Made by a program: the position numbers and the translations under genes. From contig CAJXMH010000023.1 in the NCBI GenBank assembly GCA_913056345.1, positions 1 to 49,100 on the forward strand: a stretch of DNA of 49,100 nt, given 5' to 3'. Position 1 is the first letter of the stretch. Every line of letters starts with the position of its first letter. Below the pieces are notes generated by a model. That model was not told the origin of the DNA. It saw only the letters and a list, made by a program, of their open reading frames with translations, and searched no databases. This document shows, one piece after another, positions 17,441 to 25,124 of the stretch. Source of the DNA: an uncultured Flavobacteriales bacterium (GTDB lineage: Bacteria; Bacteroidota; Bacteroidia; Flavobacteriales_E; Vicingaceae).

Positions 17441-18319
17441 ATGAGCGTTTTAGTAAATAAAGATTCAAAGGTTATTGTGCAAGGCTTCACCGGAAGCGAA
17501 GGAACCTTCCACGCAGGTCAAATGATAGATTACGGCACCAATGTGGTTGGTGGGGTAACTCCGGGTAAAGGCGGACAGACGCACCTTGGAAAACCAGTTT
17601 TTAATACTGTAGAAGAAGCTGTGAAAGAAGCAGGAGCAAATGTGACCATCATTTTTGTACCACCTGCTTTTGCGGCTGATGCCGTTATGGAAGCTGCTGA
17701 TGCGGGCATCGAAATCATTATCTGCATCACAGAAGGAATTCCTACCAAAGACATGATCACGGTAAAGGAATACATTGCTGATAAAGATTGTCGTCTGATC
17801 GGTCCTAACTGCCCAGGTGTTATTACTCCGGGTGAAGCTAAGGTTGGAATCATGCCAGGCTTTGTTTTTAAGTCAGGAAACATTGGAATCGTTTCGAAGT
17901 CAGGAACGCTTACTTATGAAGCTGCAGACCAAGTTGTGAAAGCTGGTTTAGGTATTACCACTGCAATTGGTATTGGAGGTGACCCAATCATTGGAACTAC
18001 TACCAAAGAAGCAGTTGAGCTTTTTATGAATGATCCTGCGACTGAGGGGATTATCATGATTGGTGAGATTGGAGGTTCTATGGAAGCTGATGCAGCCAAT
18101 TGGATCAAAGAAAACGGCACCAAGCCTGTTGTTGGCTTTATTGCAGGTCAAACTGCTCCTGCCGGAAGAACGATGGGACACGCAGGTGCGATTGTTGGTG
18201 GAGCAGATGATACAGCTGCTGCTAAAATGAAAATTTTGAAAGAATGTGGTGTAACTGTTGCAGAATCACCAGCAGAAATAGGCAAAAAGATGGCAGAAGC
18301 CATGAAGGTCAATGCCTAA
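17441..18319 (+). CDS. sucD: Succinate-CoA ligase, alpha subunit
   Basis: The ADP/GDP-forming succinyl-CoA synthetase alpha subunit of the TCA cycle. The 292 residues begin with the CoA-binding Rossmann domain ([26 protein letters not shown]), then [48 protein letters not shown], and the ligase domain with the phosphohistidine H247 in [10 protein letters not shown]. Length and motifs are normal. The beta subunit gene sucC is not in the window; separate sucC and sucD loci are common in this phylum. It has its own promoter and a strong terminator directly after the stop. Confidence 0.97.
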   Translation: MSVLVNKDSKVIVQGFTGSEGTFHAGQMIDYGTNVVGGVTPGKGGQTHLGKPVFNTVEEAVKEAGANVTIIFVPPAFAADAVMEAADAGIEIIICITEGIPTKDMITVKEYIADKDCRLIGPNCPGVITPGEAKVGIMPGFVFKSGNIGIVSKSGTLTYEAADQVVKAGLGITTAIGIGGDPIIGTTTKEAVELFMNDPATEGIIMIGEIGGSMEADAANWIKENGTKPVVGFIAGQTAPAGRTMGHAGAIVGGADDTAAAKMKILKECGVTVAESPAEIGKKMAEAMKVNA

Positions 18320-18336
18320 ATAGAAAAAGTCTAAAT

Positions 18337-18373
18337 AAAAAAGGTGCATCAATTGAATGATGCACCTTTTTTT
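18337..18373. terminator. Intrinsic terminator between sucD and the DNRLRE cargo gene
   Basis: An 11-bp perfect stem (18341-18351 with 18358-18368, AAGGTGCATCA) and a 6-base loop, with A runs before and seven T after. It can work in both directions, serving the convergent sucD and the cargo gene ending at 18388. Confidence 0.9.
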
Positions 18374-18387
18374 GTGTTTGTATTTAT

Positions 18388-19320
18388 CTATTTTTTAATG
18401 AAGGGAAATGTTTTAAGCTGTCCCTGATCATCGATTAATTCTAGAAAATAAGAGCCTTCCGAGAGTGAGGAAATATTCACTTCACCTGCCTGGTTGATAC
18501 TCTGCTGCATCACTAGCTTACCATCAATGTTTAGAATCCTTAGCTGCTTGTTGTATTGGTCAAAGTTGCCTTTCAGTTTAATTTGGTCAACTGCAGGATT
18601 TGGATAAAGCACTAACTGTTCTTTTGTTGCTGCTTCAGCTAAAGAAGTTGAATTGTTATACGTTATAATTAGCCTTGGATGATTGGCGCTATTTCCATTG
18701 TCTTTTGAGGCAAACCTTTTAGCGCTTGCATTGCTTGATTCGTCTCCAACAAGGATCCAACCAAAGTTAGGATTGGTGCCATCGATCCAATCTTGCACAT
18801 CGGTAACCAGCTGATTTCCGCTGAAGTTGATCAAGGCGTTACTACTATTCACAGAGGCATTGGCTGAGCTAGTGGCTACGAAGTCACCACCTGCTGTGTT
18901 CCAAGTTCCGGTGCTGTTGAAAGTATGGATCCAAGTGGCATCATTACTACTAGCCGTGGCTCCTGAACCTTCTTGTCCACTTGCATTTGATGCCCCTTCG
19001 CCCCAATCAGCAGATAAGCGGTGAACGTTAACGGTATGTGGTCCTCTTTTTTGTCTATTAACCCTTAATTCCAAAATTACATTAGTAATGGTAGCAGTTG
19101 AAGGTATGTTGCTGAGGTCAAATTGTAGTAATGCTCTTCTAAGCGCGCCATTATTAGTTCTTCCTGCGAAGATGTGAGCGCCCGAGCCATTGCTGAGCGC
19201 ACCTGTGGTAGATTCATACAGGGTATTGTCTTTACTGACAGAAGAAGTATCAGTGATTTGGGCATCTGCAGCAAAAGCTGTCGCTGTTCCAAGAAAAATA
19301 GTAAGTAATATTTTTTTCAT
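18388..19320 (-). CDS. Secreted DNRLRE-domain T9SS cargo protein (paralogue)
   Basis: A 310-residue protein with a signal peptide (ILLTIFLGTATAFAADA), a DNRLRE beta-sandwich (about 25-220: HIFAGRTNNGALRRALLQFD, VNVHRLSADWGEG, NDATWIHTF, FGWILVGDES, HPRLIITYN) and a C-terminal type A sorting domain (LVLYPNPAVDQIKLKG, LRILNIDGKLVMQ, SEGSYFLELID). The FAGRTNNGALRRAL segment is typical of a DNRLRE subgroup found in many marine secreted proteins. It differs enough from the cargo protein at 12596 to be an old paralogue. No promoter box was found upstream. Confidence 0.82.
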   Translation of the reverse strand: MKKILLTIFLGTATAFAADAQITDTSSVSKDNTLYESTTGALSNGSGAHIFAGRTNNGALRRALLQFDLSNIPSTATITNVILELRVNRQKRGPHTVNVHRLSADWGEGASNASGQEGSGATASSNDATWIHTFNSTGTWNTAGGDFVATSSANASVNSSNALINFSGNQLVTDVQDWIDGTNPNFGWILVGDESSNASAKRFASKDNGNSANHPRLIITYNNSTSLAEAATKEQLVLYPNPAVDQIKLKGNFDQYNKQLRILNIDGKLVMQQSINQAGEVNISSLSEGSYFLELIDDQGQLKTFPFIKK

Positions 19321-19378
19321 AGTGTTAGGTTTTAGTTCATTTAATATACCTCTTGTAGGTTGAAATTGTTCTACCTCT

Positions 19379-20140
19379 TTAACAATAGCCCATTAGCTTG
19401 TAAGTCAGAATGCCAACCCATTCATGAATTAACCAATACCATTTTTGCATAGTATCAGCCTGTGGGACCAATAAAAAATAGGGGTCAATAGATAGGTTAT
19501 AGGCAACTTGATCGGTGGGAAAGGGATCAACATCCAAGCCTTGTTTTTTAAAACAAAGCACTGATCTGCGCATGTGTGTTGTAGAGGTAGAGAGTAAGTA
19601 TGGGCCTTCGATTTTTTTCTCCCTAATCAACCCTGCTGAGTATTTAGCATTTTCGTAAGTGTTCTGCGATTTTTCTTCAGTGATAAGATCTTCCGCAGCT
19701 ACCCCTATGCTAAGTAAGTAGTCTTCGAGCACGCCGGCTTCTATTTGGTCTTTTATAATTCTACCTGAACCACCAGATAATAGAAGTTTTTTCACTTTCC
19801 CTTCGAAATACAAGGGTAACACATTTAAGAATCGATCTGAATTACTATGAAATTCAACACTTTTATGTTGATGATCAATTGAAACAATTCCACCTAAAAT
19901 AATGGCAACTCCATATTCAGCTTTTAGTGATGTTTTAGTGCGTGGTTGCATTTCCCATGCATGGCTAAACTGGTAGAAGATAGCTTGATTTGAAAAGAAA
20001 TAGAGGATTAGTATACTCCCTAAGAATAAACGCTTTTTTCGTTTTGGGTTTTTCGTGAAGAAAGCCCATAACAAACACCCTAAACTCCAAACTATGGGAG
20101 CAATGAGAAAATCGAGGACCTTTGAGATGATAAAAAACAA
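19379..20140 (-). CDS. YdcF/ElyC/SanA-family membrane protein (DUF218)
   Basis: A 253-residue protein with two N-terminal membrane segments (about 8-28 and 37-52) followed by a DUF218 domain. Its motifs are GVAIILGGIV (strand 1), SDRFLNVLPLYFEGKVKKLLLSGGSG, EEKSQNTYENAKYS and LLSTSTTHMRRSVLCFKKQG. Members influence envelope polysaccharide or peptidoglycan homeostasis in enterobacteria, but the reaction is unsettled. It starts at a TTG five bases after the hemG stop; no in-frame ATG is available nearby. It is the third gene of the hemN-hemG unit. Confidence 0.8.
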   Translation of the reverse strand: MFFIISKVLDFLIAPIVWSLGCLLWAFFTKNPKRKKRLFLGSILILYFFSNQAIFYQFSHAWEMQPRTKTSLKAEYGVAIILGGIVSIDHQHKSVEFHSNSDRFLNVLPLYFEGKVKKLLLSGGSGRIIKDQIEAGVLEDYLLSIGVAAEDLITEEKSQNTYENAKYSAGLIREKKIEGPYLLSTSTTHMRRSVLCFKKQGLDVDPFPTDQVAYNLSIDPYFLLVPQADTMQKWYWLIHEWVGILTYKLMGYC

Positions 20141-20145
20141 GCTGT

Positions 20146-21504
20146 TTACTTTAACTTTTCTGCAAGTTTAAAACTATTCTCGATACAATCGCTAACCGAA
20201 ATGCCTTTCAAGAAGTTGCCTGCAATCAAAAAGTTCGGGTTTTTAGCTTCAAAGGTGGCTATTTGGTCTAAAATGTTCTGATGTCCTAACTCATATTGGG
20301 GGATAGCTTTTGGCCAGTGGTACGATTCAGCTAATTCATAGTTCCCCTCCACAACCTTAAGCTTTACCAGACTTTGATGAATTTCTTCTTGAATTTCTTT
20401 TTTATCGCGCTCAATGAAATCTGCTTGACGATAACCACCTGAGATTATTGTAATCAGCACTTTGTTTTGAGGTGCTTGGTGTGGAAAGAATTTAGAATTG
20501 AATAAAACTCCAAGAAAAGGAACCTGTTCTGCTTTTCTACTTAAAATACCAAAGGCTTCTTTTTTGAAATGCAGCTGTTCTTTATCATAGGCGAGGTGCG
20601 TAACGGTGGCCGGAACGTAACTTATTTTTTTTAAGCTTTGGTTTAGGCTAGTTTTTTGTTCATGAATTAAGTTTGCAAGCACTGATGCCGGGAGAGTTGA
20701 GATCACTTTTTGCGCTTGTATAGTCTTTTGCTCTTCATTTTGGCGATAGTGAACTTTATAGGAGCCATCCGTTTCTTCAATCTGGAAAACGCTAGCATTC
20801 AATTCTATTGAGTCTTTAATTTCTAAAGCAATAGCCTTAGCAAGTGTTTGTAGACCTGTTTTGAAAGTAAATATTTTCTGTTTGGGCAATTGGTACTTTT
20901 CGTTGGCGGCTTTTTTTTGCTTCAAAAGCTTGGGCATGCCTTTGAGTATACTGCCATGCTTTTCTTCAGCTTCCTTTAAAATACTTAGCGTGAAGTCAAT
21001 ACTCATCTTCTCAGGATCACCTGCATAAATTCCGGTAACAAAGGGAGTAATCAAATCTTCATAGATTTGCTTCCCAAACCTTCTTTTGCTGAATTCTGCT
21101 AAGCTTTCTTCCTTACCACCTTTCTTGGCTTTTTTAAAGGGCTCAGCTAAAATATTCCCCAAGGTTGCCCAACCAAATAGGTTTGATTTAATCGTGCTTT
21201 TGAGCGAATTAGGAATCGCTTCTATGTTGCCGTTCTTTAAAACAAATCTACTTTTAATGGCTTGCTCATCAGGCTCAATAATTTGATTTTTTAACCCTAG
21301 CTCATCAATTAATTCCTTGATTGCTCCATTGTTAATCAGTACCGTATTTGGACCCAACTCATAGGTATAGGAAGCCTTCTGTCGGCTTTTGATCTTACCG
21401 CCGACTTCTGAATCTGCTTCAAGCAAGATAAAATCCTTTCCTGCTTGCTTCAGTTTGTAGGCCAAACTTAAACCGCTTATCCCTGCTCCAAGAATACAGA
21501 TCAT
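20146..21504 (-). CDS. hemG: Protoporphyrinogen oxidase (HemY/PgoX type)
   Basis: A 452-residue FAD enzyme that oxidises protoporphyrinogen IX to protoporphyrin IX with oxygen. The N-terminal dinucleotide fold is ILGAGISGLSLAYKL (residues 4-18), then LLEADSEVGGKIKS and YELGPNTVLINN. A central FVTGIYAGDPEKMS and a C-terminal NFLIAGNFLKGISVSDCIEN (FAD-binding) fit the HemY-type oxidase. It overlaps the hemN stop by an ATGA junction, so expression is coupled. The symbol follows Bacteroidota usage; by sequence it is the oxygen-dependent HemY class, not E. coli HemG. Confidence 0.93.
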   Translation of the reverse strand: MICILGAGISGLSLAYKLKQAGKDFILLEADSEVGGKIKSRQKASYTYELGPNTVLINNGAIKELIDELGLKNQIIEPDEQAIKSRFVLKNGNIEAIPNSLKSTIKSNLFGWATLGNILAEPFKKAKKGGKEESLAEFSKRRFGKQIYEDLITPFVTGIYAGDPEKMSIDFTLSILKEAEEKHGSILKGMPKLLKQKKAANEKYQLPKQKIFTFKTGLQTLAKAIALEIKDSIELNASVFQIEETDGSYKVHYRQNEEQKTIQAQKVISTLPASVLANLIHEQKTSLNQSLKKISYVPATVTHLAYDKEQLHFKKEAFGILSRKAEQVPFLGVLFNSKFFPHQAPQNKVLITIISGGYRQADFIERDKKEIQEEIHQSLVKLKVVEGNYELAESYHWPKAIPQYELGHQNILDQIATFEAKNPNFLIAGNFLKGISVSDCIENSFKLAEKLK

Positions 21505-22856
21505 ATGGTCATTGAAAAAAGCTGGGTACTTGGCTTGTTGCGCAACATGCGCAGATCAAAAGCCATGCAAACGTTTCGGACAAATGGTTTTCCGGCTTCT
21601 GTAATCCGAATCACCTCTTCGTTTACTTCCACCAACTGATCATTAATCATTTCTTCTAATCGCCTTGAAACTTCTTTTCGAAGACTTTCTTCACCTGACT
21701 TCCAATCACTTTCAAAATGGCACATCAAATTCAAAATGTGCTTTCGCATTTGCAAATCCTCTTTGTTTAAAGCATGACCTCTAAAAATGGGAAACTCATC
21801 TTGATCTAGTGCTCTGTAATAAGCTTCAATTGTTTTTTCGTTTTGGGCAAAAGCATACCAACTGTCGCCGATGCTAGAGACACCTAAACCAATCATTAGT
21901 TGCGTTTTGGAGGCGGTGTAGCCCATAAAATTGCGATGCAGGGATTTATTTTGCATTGATTGGTACATGCTATCATGGCTTAAGGCAAAGTGATCCATCC
22001 CAATTTCATGGTAGCCGGCATCTAAAAGGAGTTGATAACCTAATTCATAAAGTGCTCTCTTTTCTTCGTTCTTCGGAAGGTCATCTTCATTAAAACCACG
22101 CTGGCCATTGCCTTTGATCCAGGGCACATGCGCATAGCTGTAAAAAGCAATCCTTTCAGGTTTAAGGGTTTTTACCTTTTCGATGCTGTGTTTTACGCTC
22201 TCTCTGGTTTGAAAAGGTAAACCATAAACCAAATCGAAGCTAATTGACTCATAACCGTTTTCTCGACTTTCTTTGGTGACCTTTTCAACCATTTTAAAAG
22301 GTTGAATCCTATTGATGGCTTGCTGCACCTTAAGGTCTAGATCTTGAACCCCGTAACTCGCTCTATTAAACCCATGCTTGGCCATAATTGCCAAATGTTC
22401 ACTTTTGGTATTATTAGGGTGCCCCTCAAAGCTGTAGGAATAATGCGCTGCCTTATCAGCCAAACTGAAAATTCCTTTTAAAAGTTGATCAAGACTTTGG
22501 GGACTAAAAAAAGTAGGGGTTCCTCCACCAAAGTGCAATTCAGCAATTTTTGGTCGTGTTTCAAAAAGATCACAATAGAGCTTCCATTCTTTTAATACTG
22601 CTTTAATGTAGGGATCTTCTACTGTATGGTTTTTGGTAATGCGTTTATTGCAGCCACAAAAGGTACATAGGCTTTCGCAAAAGGGGAGGTGTATGTATAA
22701 ACTAATGCCTTCATCTTTATTGCTTTCTTGAAAGGAACGCTTTACACTTTCAATCCATTCAACTTGCTCGATACCCTCTTCGTTCCAATAGGGAACAGTA
22801 GGGTAAGAGGTATAGCGCGGACCAGGTATATTGTATTTGGAAACTAAACTTCTCAC
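21501..22856 (-). CDS. hemN: Oxygen-independent coproporphyrinogen III oxidase
   Basis: A radical SAM enzyme that decarboxylates coproporphyrinogen III to protoporphyrinogen IX, the substrate of the next gene. The 451 residues start KYNIPGPRYTSYPTVPYW, followed by the cluster motif CESLCTFCGCNKRI (Cx3CxxC plus the extra cysteine typical of HemN), ELHFGGGTPTFFSPQ, SFEGHPNNTK, RASYGVQDLD and YGLPFQT. The C-terminal HemN domain has FMGYTASKTQLMIGLG. The start is GTG at 22856, exactly four bases after TAAATTTG, so the mRNA is probably leaderless with a GTG start. Confidence 0.95.
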   Translation of the reverse strand: MRSLVSKYNIPGPRYTSYPTVPYWNEEGIEQVEWIESVKRSFQESNKDEGISLYIHLPFCESLCTFCGCNKRITKNHTVEDPYIKAVLKEWKLYCDLFETRPKIAELHFGGGTPTFFSPQSLDQLLKGIFSLADKAAHYSYSFEGHPNNTKSEHLAIMAKHGFNRASYGVQDLDLKVQQAINRIQPFKMVEKVTKESRENGYESISFDLVYGLPFQTRESVKHSIEKVKTLKPERIAFYSYAHVPWIKGNGQRGFNEDDLPKNEEKRALYELGYQLLLDAGYHEIGMDHFALSHDSMYQSMQNKSLHRNFMGYTASKTQLMIGLGVSSIGDSWYAFAQNEKTIEAYYRALDQDEFPIFRGHALNKEDLQMRKHILNLMCHFESDWKSGEESLRKEVSRRLEEMINDQLVEVNEEVIRITEAGKPFVRNVCMAFDLRMLRNKPSTQLFSMTI

Positions 22857-22860
22857 GCTG

Positions 22861-22868
22861 CAAATTTA
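22861..22868 (-). promoter_or_regulatory. -7 element (TAAATTTG) four bases before hemN GTG
   Basis: An identical octamer and identical four-base spacing to mnmE. The spacer is CAGC. It supports the GTG as the true start. Confidence 0.6.
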
Positions 22869-23026
22869 CCAAGAAACAGCGCAGTTTATTGGCTGTTCAT
22901 TTGCGTATGGGGCTTTTTGTAAAACTTGTAAGTAGTGAGAATTAATTTTTAGTAAAAAGTGGTAAAAGTTTTTGATTTTCAATTTGTTATAGTAATTTGG
23001 ATGTGAGTTTGAATACCAAGGTTATT

Positions 23027-23401
23027 ATGAAACACGAAACCACGATTGCTGTAATTAAAACGATTGAGAAAGATATTATTCGAGTTTGTATTAAGCCCGA
23101 TGTGGAAATCGTAGCCGCTCACTTAGATGAAAACGCTTCCATTTACAAAGAAATTTTGGGTAATGAAAAAGGGCTGTTCTTAGTAGTGTTTGAGGAAGGA
23201 GGCACTTCTGACCAAGAGACAAGAGATAAGTACGGCGACAAAAGTCGGTCGAAATTTAAAAAAGCAGAAGCCTTAGTAGCTAAAAGCCTAGCGCATAAAA
23301 TCGAATCAAAATTCTATAAAAGCTATTATAAACCTGAGCACCCTGTTGAACTTTTCTCAAATGAAGCAGATGCAAAAGAGTGGTTGCTAACTTTTAAATA
23401 A
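23027..23401 (+). CDS. Small STAS-like/DUF7793-type protein
   Basis: About 124 residues from the ATG at 23027; TTG at 22997 and GTG at 23003 are in frame and would add up to 10 residues. The pattern is strand (TIAVIKTIEKDIIRVCIKPD), helix, strand (LFLVVFEEGG), a region with KYGDKSRSKFKKAEALVAKS, then HKIESKFYKSYYKPEHPVELFSNEADAKEWL. This last motif is characteristic of a Bacteroidota family I associate with DUF7793, a SpoIIAA-like fold. The function is unknown. It stands alone, divergent to hemN. Confidence 0.6.
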   Translation: MKHETTIAVIKTIEKDIIRVCIKPDVEIVAAHLDENASIYKEILGNEKGLFLVVFEEGGTSDQETRDKYGDKSRSKFKKAEALVAKSLAHKIESKFYKSYYKPEHPVELFSNEADAKEWLLTFK

Positions 23402-23491
23402 TAAATTCTACTTAATTATTCACTTAGATTGGTTAGAAAGTAGCCTGAAACTTTCATTTTCTCATAAGACCTTTGCTTAGCTTTACGGCCT

Positions 23492-25114
23492 ATGAGAATA
23501 GGTCTTATTTTTTCATCTCTTTTTGTTTTATTGTTTGCCTGTAATGCAGAAAGAGATTATGGTGACAAGCAAATATTCCGTTACAACCTTGCCGAGGGAT
23601 TAACATCTTTAGACCCTGCTTTTGCGCGAAGCTTAGAAAACGTTTCCACTGTGGGTCATCTTTTTAACGGTCTGGTGCAAATGGATCAGCAGTTGCAATT
23701 AAGACCTTGCATCGCTAAATCCTGGCAAATTTTAGACAGTGGAAAGCTATATCGATTCACTTTACGATCTGATGTCTATTTTCACGCTCATCCTCATTGG
23801 CAGACTAAAGAAGCACAAAAGCTAAAGGCAAGTGATTTTGTCTTTTCCCTAAATCGCTTGATCGATCCTGAATTACTTTCACCCGGAAGTTGGGTGATGA
23901 ACCCTGTTGCTCGATTAGGAGACGATCAACTTGCAATAAGTGCGCCCAACGATACCATACTTGAAATTAAATTAAAAGAGTCCTTTCCACCTTTTATAGG
24001 TCTGTTAAGCATGGCCTATTGCAGCGCTGTGCCTGAAGAGATCGTAAAACTTGATCCTAAAGGTTTTCGTTCACAGCCAATTGGTACAGGTCCATTTCAG
24101 TTTAAGTTTTGGAAAGAGAACATAAAATTAGTGCTATTAAAAAATCCACTTTACTTTGAGCAATCTTCTGAAGGTGAGAAATTACCTTTTTTAGACGCCG
24201 TTTCCATTTCCTTCACGAAAGATGAGGAGGTAAACTTCTTGAAATTCTTAAAAGGTGAATTGGATTACCTGTCAGGTTTAAAAGGCAGTTATAAAGACGA
24301 ACTTTTAGATTCCAAAGGAAAGCTTCAAAAAGCCTATCAAGAGCAGTTTCAATTACTCAAAAGTCCTTATTTGAATACGGAGTATTTGGGCTTTTACCAA
24401 GAATTAAAGCAAGATCATCCTTTAATGAATAAGCATATCCGTAAGGCTATAAATTACGGTTTCGATCGCTCAAAAATGCTGCAATATTTGCGCAATGGCA
24501 TTGGAACTCCTGCCGAGTCAGGTTTTATCCCGAAAGGCCTTCCTTCTTATGATACAAGCTATCAAGCCTATTCTTTTCAAGCAGATTCTGTGCAAGAGCT
24601 ACTAGAAAAAGCGGGTTATCCGAGAGGAGAGGGTTTACCTACCCTAAGATTGAGTACAACCTCTCAATACCTTGATCTTTGCGAATACTTGCAACACCAA
24701 TTGGGGAAATTCGGTATTCCTATTGAGATAGAGGTGAATCAGGCTGCTATCAACAATGAGATGATCGCCTTTGGTAAACTGAGTTTCTTTAGAAAATCTT
24801 GGGTGGCGGATTACCCAGATGCTGAGAATTACCTTTCTCTTTTTTATTCCAAAAACTTTGCTCCCGAAGGACCTAATTACACGCATTTTAAAGATGAACA
24901 ATACGACAGTTTGTACCTAGAAGCAATGAAAATCGATGAACAAACTGAGCGGATAAAGCTCTACCGCGCTATGAATCGGATTATTACTGAAGAAGCACCG
25001 GTAGTTCCGCTTTTTTACGATGAAGTTGTTCGTTTTATTCCAAAAAACCTTTCTGGTATTGGGGTGAACCCATTGAATGTTTTGGTGTTGAAATACGCGA
25101 AGAAAAAACTGTAA
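23492..25114 (+). CDS. Family 5 (oligopeptide-type) solute-binding lipoprotein
   Basis: A 540-residue lipoprotein. The signal peptide ends in the lipobox LLFAC (Cys17). The SBP_bac_5 body shows LDPAFARSLENVSTVGHLFNGLV, FTLRSDVYFH, LKASDFVFSLNRLIDPE, SQPIGTGPFQFKFW, HIRKAINYGFDRSKML and PLFYDEVVRF. Such proteins bind peptides, nickel or other solutes for ABC importers, but no ABC permease or ATPase is here. Instead an RND permease gene starts 10 bases later, so it probably serves an envelope process coupled to that protein, or shares permeases encoded elsewhere. A TAGCTTTA box ends six bases before the ATG. Confidence 0.88.
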   Translation: MRIGLIFSSLFVLLFACNAERDYGDKQIFRYNLAEGLTSLDPAFARSLENVSTVGHLFNGLVQMDQQLQLRPCIAKSWQILDSGKLYRFTLRSDVYFHAHPHWQTKEAQKLKASDFVFSLNRLIDPELLSPGSWVMNPVARLGDDQLAISAPNDTILEIKLKESFPPFIGLLSMAYCSAVPEEIVKLDPKGFRSQPIGTGPFQFKFWKENIKLVLLKNPLYFEQSSEGEKLPFLDAVSISFTKDEEVNFLKFLKGELDYLSGLKGSYKDELLDSKGKLQKAYQEQFQLLKSPYLNTEYLGFYQELKQDHPLMNKHIRKAINYGFDRSKMLQYLRNGIGTPAESGFIPKGLPSYDTSYQAYSFQADSVQELLEKAGYPRGEGLPTLRLSTTSQYLDLCEYLQHQLGKFGIPIEIEVNQAAINNEMIAFGKLSFFRKSWVADYPDAENYLSLFYSKNFAPEGPNYTHFKDEQYDSLYLEAMKIDEQTERIKLYRAMNRIITEEAPVVPLFYDEVVRFIPKNLSGIGVNPLNVLVLKYAKKKL

Positions 25115-25124
25115 AGCACATTTA

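Noticed and set aside
17530-17883. 117-codon frame antisense to sucD
   Set aside because: sucD is fully supported; the antisense peptide is proline- and serine-rich and shows no family motif.
23436-23455. Hairpin GAAAGT/ACTTTC after the DUF7793-like gene as a terminator
   Set aside because: The stem is only 6 bp, A/T-rich, with an 8-base loop and no proper T tract; support is too weak.
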